DNA of 52,184 bases from a virus. The number at the start of each line of letters is the position of its first letter. Position 1 is the stretch's first letter. Below the pieces are notes generated by a model. That model searched no databases and was not told where the DNA came from. It saw only the letters and a program-made list of their open reading frames with translations. Position numbers and translations under genes: made by a program. This document shows positions 1 through 9,603 of the stretch, one piece after another. The stretch is taken from positions 1 to 52,184 of the IMG/VR virus record IMGVR_UViG_3300030012_002628; one strand, given 5' to 3'.

Positions 1-2
1 CA

Positions 3-113
3 CCTTTCTCTTGTTCTAAAGATTCTTTTTATGTTGATTACATGTCAATGCATGCAGCAGCAAAAGATTCTAATATTAAATTTAAAGTTAATCGCAAACG
101 ACTAAGACACTAA
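3..113 (+). CDS. C-terminal end of a tail gene, partial
   Basis: An open frame enters at the left edge and ends with TAA at 111-113, one base before the next ATG. The 36 visible codons look like the coding usage of the neighbours (GAT TCT, GCA GCA GCA AAA) and end in a basic tail rich in Lys and Arg. It probably belongs to the tail module that follows, but no domain is visible. It is short enough that a chance open frame cannot be excluded. Confidence 0.5.
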   Translation, partial: PFSCSKDSFYVDYMSMHAAAKDSNIKFKVNRKRLRH

Positions 114-114
114 T

Positions 115-3100
115 ATGGCTACTGTAACTTCATCACAACGAAAACTTACGCACACTTCTGGGACTTATCAGAGCAGTGGTAATATTACTGTAGGTGGTCA
201 TATAATTGTATCTGGTAATGTAGACGGCAGAGATGTCGCTTCTGATGGTTCAAAGCTGGATGGCATTGCTGCTAACGCAAACAATTACTCGCTACCACTT
301 GCCTCTTCTTCTACTAGAGGTGGTGTTAAGATTGGGTATTCCGAGAACGGAAAGAACTACCCAGTCGAACTCTCATCTGAGAAGATGTATGTAAACGTCC
401 CTTGGGTTGATACCAATACAACTTACTCAGTAGGAGATGGTGGACTTACTGAAAACAATTTTACCGACGCACTTAAAAATAAATTAGATGGAATTTCCGC
501 TGGTGCAGATGTAACGCCTACTTGGGTTCCGTCTAGTAATCCTAGTTACGCTACTCAATCGTATGTTACGACACAGATAAACAATCTAGTTGATGGTGCT
601 CCAGCAGCTCTAAATACTCTTAACGAGTTGGCAGCAGCAATTGATGATAATTCAAGTTATGCTTCCTCAATAACTTCCGCACTTTCGGGTAAGTTAGGAG
701 TAAGTGCCAAAGCTGCTGATTCAAACCTTCTTGATGGTATTGATAGTTCTGCATTCTTGAGAAGTAATGCAAACGATGATTTCTCAGGAACATTAAACTA
801 CACCCCTGACACTGGAACCATTCTGGCTGTCGATGGGCAAGCTATCCTTCAGAGGATGACTGCTAATGGTGCTATCACGATTGGTCATGACGATGCCGTT
901 ATCATTGCAGGTGGAGACACATCAACAGTATTAAATTCTAATATCAACAATGCAGGCGAAACCGTTTTTGTTGGAGCAGAAGGTGGATTCATTGCTTATG
1001 CATTTCCTAATAACAATACAGCTTGGAGTAATAGGAAAGAATTAAAATGGAATGGAACCGATCTTTCTGTCTTGGGCTACAATGTTTGGCATAGCAATAA
1101 CGATGGATCTGGTTCTGGGTTAGATGCGGATAAACTTGATGGCTTACACGCCTCATCTTTCAATCAAACAATTGGAACAGACACCGATCTTTCTGCCTCT
1201 GGGGCTAGTGTTATTTCTAGCATTAATGTTACTGATGGCGTTATTACATCGATGGGTACTAGGTCACTGACTTTGGCAAACCTTGGTTACACTGGAGAAA
1301 CGAATGCAACCGCAGATCAAACAGCAGGTGAGATTAAGACACTTCTACAGACTGTTGATGGTAGTGGATCTAATATAGATGCCGATTTATTAGATTCCAA
1401 ACATTTAGCAGACATCATACCCAAGCCTTCTCAAAGTGACTTTGCTGATGGAACTCTTGTAACAACATCAATCGATGCCAGCGTCACTAACGGTGAATCT
1501 TTTGTTATTGAGGTATCTGGTAAAAGTTACAGCTCATCGGTTCCTCCGCACATGGCTATTGCCCAAGGGTACATATATAATAACACCATTATAAATTTCT
1601 CTGGTGTTAATATTACTGGGAATACCTTTACAACTATTAAGGCTATGAACAATAACGGTTACCTATCTTTCTGGTGGCCGAGACACGCATATTGGAATGC
1701 CTATAATGTTCATGTTCGAAAGATGAACGGAACATCAACAGGGGGTGATAATGAAGTTACTTCTATTGCTAACTCAACAGAACCATCTGGGGCTACAAAG
1801 AAAGTAACAATTAACTTAGCTAAGACTTGGAACTCTTACAGCGATGGTTCTGGTTCTGGGTTAGATGCAGACAAACTTGATGGTTTACACGCTTCATCCT
1901 TTAACCAAGTAATTGGAACGGACGCTGACCTCAATACTTCTGGTTCTGCTATTATAGATAACATTAATGTTACTGATGGTGTTATTACATCGATGGGTAC
2001 TAGGTCGTTAACTTTGGCAAACCTTGGTTACACTGGAGAAACGAATGCAACCGCAGATCAGTCTGCTAGTGAGATTCTTAATCTTCTCAAGACTGTCGAT
2101 GGGTCTGGGTCTGGATTAGACGCAGACACACTTGATGGAGCGCAACCTAGTGCTTCTGCAAGTAATTCCACTATCGTTAAAAGACACAGTAGTGGTTATA
2201 TTTATGCTAATTATTTTAATACAACAGCAAATGACGTTAGCTCTGGAGTGACGAAAGTCATGGTTGAAACAGGCAACGACGGATTCATAAGACACGGAAG
2301 TGCAGCAGCAATTAGATCATTTATTAATGTTGAGTCTGGTGCGACAGCAGATCAATCAGCTAGTGAGATTCTTACTCTTCTCAAGACTGTAGATGGAGCA
2401 GGATCTGGTTTAGACGCAGACACTCTGGATGGGATTACATCCGCAAGAATTCCTTATGCTCTTACTGGTAGTAATGGAACAACTAACACATATACTGTTG
2501 ATGGTGGAATAGGGGCTAACAACATTACACGTTCGATGTTCTTTAGGGACAACGCACAAACTTTCGGTGCTCTAGGTATGCACATTACACACGCTACTAG
2601 CACCGCCTATGCTTTCCAGTTTGTTAATAATAGTTACTCCACTCCAAGTGCTCTTAAGGCACGGGTCAAAAATAATGGCACTTGGTCGAGTTCCGTAGAT
2701 ATTTGGAATAGTGGGAATGATGGTTCTGGTTCTGGGTTAGATGCAGACAAACTTGATGGTCAGCATGGGTCTCATTACTTAAATTATAATAATTTTAGTA
2801 ATACCCCTACAATTCCTACTAACAATAATCAGCTTTCCAACGGTGCTGGTTATGTAACATCAAGCGGTAATACTGTTATCGGAACAGACTCTGACATCAA
2901 TACGTCTGGTGCTACGGTTATAGACCAGTTGAACATGACAGATGGTGTCATAACTTCACATTCTACAAGGACACTGACTCTTGCAAACCTTGGTTATACT
3001 GGAGCGACTAATGCTAATAATTATGTTTTGCCATCCAGCATATCTTTAAACTCGCTAACTGTTGATAACAACAAGATTGATACTGATGGAACATTTGGAA

Positions 3101-3882
3101 CATCCTATGGTTCCTATGGCATAGGAACAACGAATCTACAAAATGGACACCACAGGATTTTTGCGAAACCTAGTGACCATATGTATTTTGCTGCTGCTAG
3201 TAGTAAAGGTTTTCGGTTTAGACCGAACGGAGGAAGCTCTAGTGGTGGGGTGCAGAGTGCGATCACTAGTGCAGGAAACTTTGCGATAGGTGCTACAAGT
3301 GCTTCGAGTAAGTTAGCTGTTAATGGGGGTGTCGCTGTCGGAGGCAGTTACACTGGAGTTTCCGCTCCCTCTAATGGAATGGTTATTCAGGGTAATGTGG
3401 GTATAGGAACTAGTTCTGTATCGGGTTACTACGCCTTACAAGTTAATGGCAGCATTCAAGGTTCTTATAAGAGTTTTGTAATTGATCACCCCACCAAAGA
3501 GAAAAAGCAGCTTGTTCATGCCTCTCTTGAGGGGCCAGAGATTGGCGTATACTTCCGAGGTAAGAACACTACCGACACTATAACTATGCCTGATTATTGG
3601 GACGGTTTAGTAGACCTTGATTCTATGACAGTAGAGCTTACAGCTATTGGAGGCAATCAATCTCTATTTGTTGCATCTATGGAATCCAACGGAGATGTTG
3701 TTGTCGGATCAAATACCGATGAACCTTTGAATTATTACTACGTTATTTACGGAGAAAGAAAAGATATTGATAAGCTTGCAATAGAGGTTGACATTGAAGA
3801 AAATGAGGTTGAAGTAATTGAAACCCCCGAACCTGAAGTCGGGTCAGTTGATTACATAGACGCTGAATTATCTAATGCTTGA
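115..3882 (+). CDS. Tail fibre / receptor-binding protein with repeated LDADxLDG modules
   Basis: 1255 residues, glycine, serine, asparagine and threonine rich, with no signal peptide or membrane segment, as expected of a fibrous virion protein. A module opening with DGSGSGLDADKLDG and ending with GVITSxxTRxLTLANLGYTG occurs near residues 330-430, 577-670 and 868-990, with partial copies between. The underlying DNA is nearly identical. The last 140 residues (from about 1118) form a different domain with FVIDHP and HASLEGPE, a C-terminal domain seen in many phage fibres and thought to aid trimer folding or maturation. The acidic end reads EENEVEVIETPEPEVG. The 3' end overlaps the glycosyltransferase-like gene by 8 bases. 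Host receptor binding is inferred from family and position. Confidence 0.85.
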   Translation: MATVTSSQRKLTHTSGTYQSSGNITVGGHIIVSGNVDGRDVASDGSKLDGIAANANNYSLPLASSSTRGGVKIGYSENGKNYPVELSSEKMYVNVPWVDTNTTYSVGDGGLTENNFTDALKNKLDGISAGADVTPTWVPSSNPSYATQSYVTTQINNLVDGAPAALNTLNELAAAIDDNSSYASSITSALSGKLGVSAKAADSNLLDGIDSSAFLRSNANDDFSGTLNYTPDTGTILAVDGQAILQRMTANGAITIGHDDAVIIAGGDTSTVLNSNINNAGETVFVGAEGGFIAYAFPNNNTAWSNRKELKWNGTDLSVLGYNVWHSNNDGSGSGLDADKLDGLHASSFNQTIGTDTDLSASGASVISSINVTDGVITSMGTRSLTLANLGYTGETNATADQTAGEIKTLLQTVDGSGSNIDADLLDSKHLADIIPKPSQSDFADGTLVTTSIDASVTNGESFVIEVSGKSYSSSVPPHMAIAQGYIYNNTIINFSGVNITGNTFTTIKAMNNNGYLSFWWPRHAYWNAYNVHVRKMNGTSTGGDNEVTSIANSTEPSGATKKVTINLAKTWNSYSDGSGSGLDADKLDGLHASSFNQVIGTDADLNTSGSAIIDNINVTDGVITSMGTRSLTLANLGYTGETNATADQSASEILNLLKTVDGSGSGLDADTLDGAQPSASASNSTIVKRHSSGYIYANYFNTTANDVSSGVTKVMVETGNDGFIRHGSAAAIRSFINVESGATADQSASEILTLLKTVDGAGSGLDADTLDGITSARIPYALTGSNGTTNTYTVDGGIGANNITRSMFFRDNAQTFGALGMHITHATSTAYAFQFVNNSYSTPSALKARVKNNGTWSSSVDIWNSGNDGSGSGLDADKLDGQHGSHYLNYNNFSNTPTIPTNNNQLSNGAGYVTSSGNTVIGTDSDINTSGATVIDQLNMTDGVITSHSTRTLTLANLGYTGATNANNYVLPSSISLNSLTVDNNKIDTDGTFGTSYGSYGIGTTNLQNGHHRIFAKPSDHMYFAAASSKGFRFRPNGGSSSGGVQSAITSAGNFAIGATSASSKLAVNGGVAVGGSYTGVSAPSNGMVIQGNVGIGTSSVSGYYALQVNGSIQGSYKSFVIDHPTKEKKQLVHASLEGPEIGVYFRGKNTTDTITMPDYWDGLVDLDSMTVELTAIGGNQSLFVASMESNGDVVVGSNTDEPLNYYYVIYGERKDIDKLAIEVDIEENEVEVIETPEPEVGSVDYIDAELSNA

Positions 3883-4567
3883 TACAATATTCTTAATACC
3901 CATAGACCACAGAGGAATACAAGGACAGTTATTTAAACAATATCTCGATCTCCACTCTTGGTGCAAAGAAAACAACTCTGATATCTTTTCGTGTGGTGGA
4001 ATGTTTCTTAATTTTGCGAGAAACTTCTTAGCTACTGGGGGTAAGGGAAATACTGATCCTAGGCCAATAGAGGCAGAGTGGTTGTTTTGGATTGATTCAG
4101 ATATTCAGTTCACTATAGATCAGATAAAACATCTCCATAGTATTAATCCCAAACACAAGTTTGTTACAGGTTGGTACAAATCTGATCTTTCTGATCAGAG
4201 CATGGTGGGTAAATGGAATATAGATTATTATAGGAAACGTAATCATATGCCTTTTTTGTCCGCTAACTTCTTGAACGAGAAAGCAGAGTCATCTCCCACT
4301 AAATTAATCGAGGTAGATTGGTGCGGGTTTGGGTTTACGAAAGTACATAGATCTATATATGAGCAGATGGATTATCCTTATTACCCCCTCAATTCTGTTA
4401 GGATAGAAGGTTGTAATGACCCCAAAAACAAAGGAGAAAAGATAGACATCGAAGACTTATCTTATGAAGATGTAAGCTTCTGTAACAACTGTTACGCCCA
4501 AACAGGAATCAAACCCTTAGTTGTGCCTAAATTAAAGGTTGGTCACCTGAAACCTTTTTTGTTTTAA
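3875..4567 (+). CDS. GT-A glycosyltransferase-like protein, copy 1
   Basis: 230 residues. Near residue 70 it has a hydrophobic strand followed by a DxD-type motif (WIDSDIQF, D74/D76), the metal and nucleotide-sugar binding signature of GT-A fold transferases. Further signs are a preceding FARN segment (about 47-50) and a late acidic YEDVSFC segment (about 198-204). The start overlaps the end of the tail fibre gene, so the two are co-translated. A second, diverged protein of the same build lies at 49641-50402. It may modify a virion protein or a host surface sugar. Substrate and activity are unknown, and it could also be a non-catalytic GT-fold protein. Confidence 0.65.
   Translation: MLDTIFLIPIDHRGIQGQLFKQYLDLHSWCKENNSDIFSCGGMFLNFARNFLATGGKGNTDPRPIEAEWLFWIDSDIQFTIDQIKHLHSINPKHKFVTGWYKSDLSDQSMVGKWNIDYYRKRNHMPFLSANFLNEKAESSPTKLIEVDWCGFGFTKVHRSIYEQMDYPYYPLNSVRIEGCNDPKNKGEKIDIEDLSYEDVSFCNNCYAQTGIKPLVVPKLKVGHLKPFLF
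4534..4565 (+). terminator. Intrinsic terminator at the end of the tail fibre operon
   Basis: A 7-base stem (AAAGGTT at 4534-4540 with AACCTTT at 4551-4557) is followed by a T-rich run. It overlaps the last codons of the glycosyltransferase-like gene and sits just before the promoter at 4573. Confidence 0.55.
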
Positions 4568-4572
4568 AAACC

Positions 4573-4601
4573 TTGAAAAACAATCGCGCCTCCTTTACTT
4601 T
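4573..4601 (+). promoter_or_regulatory. Sigma70-like promoter abutting a start codon
   Basis: TTGAAA (4573-4578), 17-base spacer, TACTTT (4596-4601), then only 8 bases to the ATG at 4610. No Shine-Dalgarno sequence fits between. Seven other sites share the layout. Confidence 0.6.
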
Positions 4602-4609
4602 GAAAGCAT

Positions 4610-4813
4610 ATGAAACAAATTGAATTCACCGATCCAGAAAGAGCAGCTATGATTCAACTTTTAGATCTCGCTGTAAGAAACGGAGGATTGAAAGTCTCTG
4701 GTGCTGCAAATTATTTAGCAGCTAAATTTGAAGATCCTGCGCCACAAGAAGAAGCACAACAGGCAGATTCAGACGAGGAACCGAAAATAGAAGTTGAAGA
4801 AGTAGAGCAGTAA
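4610..4813 (+). CDS. Small acidic protein of the tail operon
   Basis: 67 residues, not recognised. The N-terminal half resembles a short helical domain (FTDPERAAMIQLLDLAVRN). The C-terminal third is almost wholly Glu, Asp, Gln and Pro. It is the first gene after the promoter at 4573 and ends in a TAATG overlap with the next virion gene, so the two are probably made together. It could be an assembly helper or a minor virion protein (inference only). Confidence 0.65.
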   Translation: MKQIEFTDPERAAMIQLLDLAVRNGGLKVSGAANYLAAKFEDPAPQEEAQQADSDEEPKIEVEEVEQ

Positions 4814-6105
4814 TGGCTGTACAGAGGAATCAACCCAGCCCTCAAAGGCAAACAGTCTTAACATTCGTATCCCCGAATGTACAGGACTTATTGTTTTTTG
4901 AAACAGTAGATGCCCAGAGGGTTGGGAAGAAGCCCCCTGCATACGGAACCGCGCATCCTGACACTGTAAATTTTCCCGATCATACCCTAGCGTATGTGAA
5001 GCAAGCTGATCCTAATGGTCAGTTTTATTATTACTATTACGCTAATACGAGAACTTCTCAGGACGATTACAATTTTGAATATTCTCAATCAAGTCTGGGG
5101 CAGACAAAGTTTAATACTGTTGTTCGTACTTATATTAGTCTGAGGTCTTCTTTTAAAGAAGACGACAGCACGTTGACCGCTGGATCGGCTATGCCCACCG
5201 CACCAGCAGCAGCTAATTTTGAAGGCAAAGGTTACGTTTTGATGGGGCGACAGCAGAAGAGGATTGGTGACCGAGAACTTGATGGTATCTTTGTAGTCGA
5301 GCAAAGAACTTATTTTGTTCGAGAAGATATCGAAACTCTCAAATGGGATGATCTTTCTCACAGGAACCTAAAGAGTACAATTAGTTATTACTTTACTGGA
5401 GAAACTCCTTCAGGGGCTGGAGCCACGATTGATGAACTTGTTGTAGATTCTGATAACGCTTGGTGGCAGACCACGTTGACTGTAGATGATTCTGCTCCCG
5501 ATCCCGATATAAAAGTAGCTTGTTATCGTGAAGGAAGACAGATTTCTTCTGATTGGTTTGAGGTAGTTAAGAAAGAAACGATAGCAGGGGAAGGTAATGG
5601 GAACATACTTAATGTGGATGAATACTTCACCACAATGGATCATACATTCCCCCCTGTTTTAGAAAGCATAAATGTTGTTGGATTTGAGAGGCATGATGGT
5701 CAGGTGTTAGCTTTTCCTGAATATCACATGAACCCTGAAGGTTACCGTGGGCCTTGTAAAACCAAAGTAACTGTACAATTTTCCCCTAACAAATTCACTG
5801 GTAGTAATGGAGGTGTGCCAGAAGCTAAAGCAATGATCCCCCAGTCATTTACTTTTGGCACACCTTATGTTCGTATATCTGTTCCTCCTTGTCTTATGGC
5901 TGGAGGAATTGTTCGTTGTTCGACAGGAACTGTAGATCCTGTTTACAAATATACTATCTATGAGAAAAAATTGCCCGAAACGAGACCCCCTAATCTAGTT
6001 GAAATAGCTGAAAAGGGTATCGTTGTTCGGGACAAACAAGAACCTGCTAGGGGTGGTTTTGTGCGGACTACTTGGACAGTTTTCCCACCTAAGTTTGATG
6101 ACTAA
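4813..6105 (+). CDS. Putative virion structural protein
   Basis: 430 residues without membrane segments or recognisable catalytic motifs, rich in beta-prone residues and aromatics (a run of five Tyr near residue 73). Start and stop are joined to the neighbours by TAATG overlaps. Its place between tail fibre and connector-like genes suggests a tail or neck component. The family was not recognised. Confidence 0.7.
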   Translation: MAVQRNQPSPQRQTVLTFVSPNVQDLLFFETVDAQRVGKKPPAYGTAHPDTVNFPDHTLAYVKQADPNGQFYYYYYANTRTSQDDYNFEYSQSSLGQTKFNTVVRTYISLRSSFKEDDSTLTAGSAMPTAPAAANFEGKGYVLMGRQQKRIGDRELDGIFVVEQRTYFVREDIETLKWDDLSHRNLKSTISYYFTGETPSGAGATIDELVVDSDNAWWQTTLTVDDSAPDPDIKVACYREGRQISSDWFEVVKKETIAGEGNGNILNVDEYFTTMDHTFPPVLESINVVGFERHDGQVLAFPEYHMNPEGYRGPCKTKVTVQFSPNKFTGSNGGVPEAKAMIPQSFTFGTPYVRISVPPCLMAGGIVRCSTGTVDPVYKYTIYEKKLPETRPPNLVEIAEKGIVVRDKQEPARGGFVRTTWTVFPPKFDD

Positions 6106-8087
6106 TGGCTAAAGAAGGTTTCTTCCAAAAGATTAAGAGTCTCCTTACCCAAGGGTCAGAAGAGGCTATCGATGAATTTGCGGAGGCAGAAGTAGCCGAC
6201 ACTTCTATTCAAGATCCTGAAGTATCGGATCTTCCTTCTTTTGAATATAAGCCAATGGTAGAGGGTTTAGCTGAAGCTACGGCTGAGTTTTTTGATCGGA
6301 GTGTAGATGTTGGGAGAGAAGTAAATCATGTTGATATTAGGTATCGTCAAGAGCATGAACCATATAGGTATGAGCCAGATGGAGATAAAACTCTTTGTAT
6401 AACTAAAGCTCATCTTTGTGAGATACACCCGCAAGCTGGCCTTGCTGGGTTGGCTGCGGGTGCTCCAGATTCATCAGTAAGAATTTTTGACTTAACGCCT
6501 TTAAAGATAAAGGTGTTGCCAGATACAACAGTTATTTACACTACGTTTCATACGAACTCTCACGGTGCTATAATACCAGATCCAGAACATCCTGAGATTG
6601 ATAACCCAAATTATGATGCGGATAATCCCGACCCTGCTGAACCTGCGAAGATTCCTGATCCCGATTATGGAATCTATAGGCTAGACCAAGGAGAAGCACT
6701 ACCTAGCTCAACGCATTTTATTTTGCCGTCTGAGGCAAAAACTGATGGGGTTAATGGTCAGTATTTTATACCGATAGTTTACATAAAAAATGGGAAGTTA
6801 GAGCGGAATTTTTGGAACGACGAAGAAACACCACCAAGACAAACTCAGCTATATGGAGGGTTGGACGGACACAGGGGGCCTTATTGGTGGCATAGAGGTT
6901 ACAATGCAATAAACAATTTAGGTGTAGGTAAAAACATATACAAAAATTACAACGCAACTTTTGACATAAAAAATTTCAGAAGTTTAGACGAAAGACCTTC
7001 TGTGGCACTTGGACAGTCTGATGAGGATGGTAATCCTATTACTACGGATAGAGAAGACGCAGAAGGCAATAATCTTGTAAACCCTCCCTTTTCTGGGGAA
7101 GCACAGGTTAAAGTACAGTATGCCGAGGGCGGTGATGAAATCCACATACAGGGAAACGATTACAATAAGCATTGGAAGATCGGAGGCCAAGGAGTAGGCA
7201 TCGTAGAGGATGGACTTGTTACCTGTTTATCGGATCTTAATTGCAAGGATTTTGCTACAAGCGATTTAAACACAACAACTGTTATATCCTCGGCCTCCTC
7301 ATATACTTCTGTTTTAAGTGGTAGCTCCACTGTCTCGGTTCCTAGAAACCCCGACATTAATAATGTGACAGCAGTTCTTACTAGTGCTGGGGTGGTCACG
7401 GTAGCCTTAGAACCCGAAGAATCTAACCTTGTTTCGGTTGTCTCTGCTTCGGCAGTAACAACTGCAGCAGCTCCTGTTACATCAGGAAACATGACTAGTG
7501 TAGCTCAAGGGCCTTCTAATTCAGATTTCGCTAATGATGTTTGGAGTGGGGGAACTGCTTCTGCGGGGGGTGGATTAACTGCTGTCAAAGTTGCTGGTTG
7601 TGGAAGCACGGGAGGCAGTGGAGATACTTGTTATTGGGTGTTAGGATATGAGGCGACAGGGCAGTATTCGTCTTCACCTCCTACATTCCCTTCTTTTATA
7701 ACAGGAGCGAATCAATCCACGCCTGTCATAAAATCGTTGTCAACAACTGATGTTGTCGAAACAACTACAGATTTGAGTGTAATTCAATCTTCTGGTTCTT
7801 CGGTATCTGTTATTGCTAGTTTGAGCACATCTGAGGTAGCTACGGCAGGAAATACTGTAAATGTGCTTATGTCCAATCTGACCCCAGTAGATGTTTTGAC
7901 GAGCACAGACACGGTAGCAGTGCTTTCAGCAGCAACAACTGTAGATGTCTTTGCCCCTACAGGGACGGCTCACACTACTGTTATTAGAGAAGCTACGAGC
8001 ACAGAATTAGAATCAGAGAATTTTTCTTCAATAAAAGTAGTTGAATGTCCTACAACTGCTTCTTGTCCTGCTCCTTCTTCGGAATAG
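6105..8087 (+). CDS. Virion protein with Val/Ser/Thr-rich repeats
   Basis: 660 residues. The first 380 are acidic and mixed. From about residue 385 the chain becomes a low-complexity series of short Val/Ser/Thr units such as SVIASLSTSEVA, TVNVLMSNLTPVDVL and TVAVLSAATTVDV, broken by a Gly/Cys-rich insert near 480-520. Such beta-repeats are typical of phage fibres and adhesins. A Cys pair lies close to the C-terminus (CPTTASCP). The gene is coupled to its predecessor by TAATG and followed by a new promoter at 8096. It is probably a tail or decoration protein (inference). Confidence 0.65.
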   Translation: MAKEGFFQKIKSLLTQGSEEAIDEFAEAEVADTSIQDPEVSDLPSFEYKPMVEGLAEATAEFFDRSVDVGREVNHVDIRYRQEHEPYRYEPDGDKTLCITKAHLCEIHPQAGLAGLAAGAPDSSVRIFDLTPLKIKVLPDTTVIYTTFHTNSHGAIIPDPEHPEIDNPNYDADNPDPAEPAKIPDPDYGIYRLDQGEALPSSTHFILPSEAKTDGVNGQYFIPIVYIKNGKLERNFWNDEETPPRQTQLYGGLDGHRGPYWWHRGYNAINNLGVGKNIYKNYNATFDIKNFRSLDERPSVALGQSDEDGNPITTDREDAEGNNLVNPPFSGEAQVKVQYAEGGDEIHIQGNDYNKHWKIGGQGVGIVEDGLVTCLSDLNCKDFATSDLNTTTVISSASSYTSVLSGSSTVSVPRNPDINNVTAVLTSAGVVTVALEPEESNLVSVVSASAVTTAAAPVTSGNMTSVAQGPSNSDFANDVWSGGTASAGGGLTAVKVAGCGSTGGSGDTCYWVLGYEATGQYSSSPPTFPSFITGANQSTPVIKSLSTTDVVETTTDLSVIQSSGSSVSVIASLSTSEVATAGNTVNVLMSNLTPVDVLTSTDTVAVLSAATTVDVFAPTGTAHTTVIREATSTELESENFSSIKVVECPTTASCPAPSSE

Positions 8088-8095
8088 ACCCCACC

Positions 8096-8124
8096 TTGAC
8101 TATTCAGGGTTTTTCCGTTAAGTT
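8096..8124 (+). promoter_or_regulatory. Sigma70-like promoter abutting a start codon
   Basis: TTGACT (8096-8101), 17-base spacer, TAAGTT (8119-8124), 6 bases, ATG at 8131. The -35 box lies inside a weak ACCC/GGGT stem followed by five T, which could end the upstream message. Confidence 0.65.
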
Positions 8125-8130
8125 TATGCT

Positions 8131-9087
8131 ATGGCTACTCTTACCGTAGCGGGAGTCGAAGAGGCCCTGTCTAAATTTAAATCAGTAGGTTCCTCCTTCA
8201 CGCAGGAACTAAACTTGGTATTACCCCGTCTATATGCAATGGGTATGTGGAGAGATCTTCTGTATGAGACCACAATCTCCACGACAGATGGTAATTTTAC
8301 ACTACCTGATGATGCTGAGGCGATTGTGTCAGCTTTGATAGATAACGATCCAGCAAAAGCTCAGAGTCAATTTCATGATTACAGGATAACAGGGAGGAAT
8401 AGAGACGGGACTACTTTGGCAGGATTTGGTATAATTGATGATGGTCTTGTCCCCACAGTTAATGAACTAGAGGAGGGGAAGGATTATGTTATCCTTGTAG
8501 AGCCTATAAAACCTGAAACAAGTATCGCGAGGACTAGCAATAACTTCATAACAGTCACTGGGTTAGATAGCAGCACAACCCCTGAACCCAAAAAGTTTAC
8601 CCCCGCTTTCGACACCGCAGGTACTGGAATTTCTTCTTCATTTACTTTTACTAAAGTTACTGAGATCAGGAATGGAGACTCAACATTAAGTCATCCCGTA
8701 AAAATAGTGGCTATGAATGCCTTAGATAATACGGAAAAACTTGAACTTGGCACGGTTCAGGAAGCAAACAAAGTTAACTCTTATAGGAGATACAGGATTG
8801 CTAACAGGGATAGTATTAAAAAGACTATGCGTGTCTTAGTTAAAAGGAAGTTTAAGCAACTTATAAACCCATATGATGTCGTAAGACCGAGCAATCTTAA
8901 CGCTATTAAGCACGGTCTATTGGGTAACGTAGCCGAAGAGAATGCAGATTTAGAGAGGGCAAACTACCACTGGAATGTTTGCCGACAACTTCTCGATGAA
9001 GAGTTAGATGCTTATCGTGGAGAAGCCAAACCAATTTTGAAGTTCGATCCATCTGGATCGGGAAGCCGAGTAATTAATTTAACCTAA
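8131..9087 (+). CDS. Putative neck / head-tail connector protein
   Basis: 318 residues. The N-terminus (GVEEALSKFKSVGSSFTQEL, then LPRLYAMGMWRDLL) is helical. The middle is beta-rich, and the C-terminal part is again helical and basic (RVLVKRKFKQL). This helix-beta-helix build and a place between virion and lysis genes resemble tail-tubular or adaptor proteins of short-tailed phages, but no decisive motif is visible. First gene after the promoter at 8096, with no Shine-Dalgarno sequence. Confidence 0.55.
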   Translation: MATLTVAGVEEALSKFKSVGSSFTQELNLVLPRLYAMGMWRDLLYETTISTTDGNFTLPDDAEAIVSALIDNDPAKAQSQFHDYRITGRNRDGTTLAGFGIIDDGLVPTVNELEEGKDYVILVEPIKPETSIARTSNNFITVTGLDSSTTPEPKKFTPAFDTAGTGISSSFTFTKVTEIRNGDSTLSHPVKIVAMNALDNTEKLELGTVQEANKVNSYRRYRIANRDSIKKTMRVLVKRKFKQLINPYDVVRPSNLNAIKHGLLGNVAEENADLERANYHWNVCRQLLDEELDAYRGEAKPILKFDPSGSGSRVINLT

Positions 9088-9093
9088 TTTAAT

Positions 9094-9282
9094 ATGACTG
9101 AATTTATACAGTACCTTAGTGACAACAGAGACAGCATAATCGCAACACTGACAGCTATTGTTGCAGCAGCGTCTGCTCTTTGTGCTTTAACGCCAACTCC
9201 TAAAGATGACACCATTGTTCGCAAAATTTACAAGGTAGTCGAATGGTTGGCACTAAACGTAGGAAAAGCCAAAGATAAATAA
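9094..9282 (+). CDS. Small membrane protein, holin candidate
   Basis: 62 residues with one clear hydrophobic segment (about 14-33, IIATLTAIVAAASALCALTP) followed by a charged tail ending KVVEWLALNVGKAKDK. The size, single span, cationic tail and location immediately before spanin and amidase genes fit a phage holin. The stop overlaps the next start (TAATG). Another membrane protein at 9600-9773 competes for the holin role. Confidence 0.65.
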   Translation: MTEFIQYLSDNRDSIIATLTAIVAAASALCALTPTPKDDTIVRKIYKVVEWLALNVGKAKDK

Positions 9283-9497
9283 TGCGCTTCATGCGTTTAC
9301 TAACCACTGCACTAGAAGCTTTTGTAGCTTATATAAACCTAAAGAATAGACGTTATATAGATGAGATCGAAGATGAAATTGATGAGCTTGCCCGTGATGG
9401 CTCTCCTTCTGCAAAGCTGCGGATTGAAAGACTGGGCAAGAGACTCAGTCGTGAACGACAGCGCACTTTACGATCCACCGACAATAACGCTGATTGA
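9282..9497 (+). CDS. Inner-membrane spanin-like protein (i-spanin candidate)
   Basis: 71 residues: a short hydrophobic N-terminal region (LLTTALEAFVAYI, about 5-17) followed by a charged coiled-coil-like stretch rich in Glu, Asp and Arg. A lipoprotein gene starts inside it in another frame (9361) and runs past its end, the nested Rz/Rz1 arrangement of spanin pairs. It is shorter than classical Rz, so the call rests mainly on architecture. It would join inner and outer membranes at the last step of lysis. Confidence 0.55.
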   Translation: MRFMRLLTTALEAFVAYINLKNRRYIDEIEDEIDELARDGSPSAKLRIERLGKRLSRERQRTLRSTDNNAD

Positions 9498-9603
9498 AGG
9501 CCAACAATATAATTTTGTTGAGGGTGTTTTGACTGGGAGGAAGAAACACAAATTCCATAGCGACTATTCATATTTAAGAGCAATTACTATTGGAAATAAA
9601 TGA
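9361..9603 (+). CDS. Outer-membrane lipoprotein spanin-like protein (o-spanin candidate)
   Basis: 80 residues. It begins with a lipoprotein signal: Arg and Lys, a hydrophobic LPVMALLL core, then lipobox LQSC with Cys20 as the predicted lipidated residue. The mature part (about 60 residues) contains YNFVEGVLTGR and ends in a short Tyr-rich segment. It overlaps the i-spanin candidate by 137 bases in a different frame and the next gene by ATGA. An ATG at 9373 is an alternative start that keeps the signal. The lipobox implies a host with an outer membrane. Confidence 0.65.
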   Translation: MRSKMKLMSLPVMALLLQSCGLKDWARDSVVNDSALYDPPTITLIEGQQYNFVEGVLTGRKKHKFHSDYSYLRAITIGNK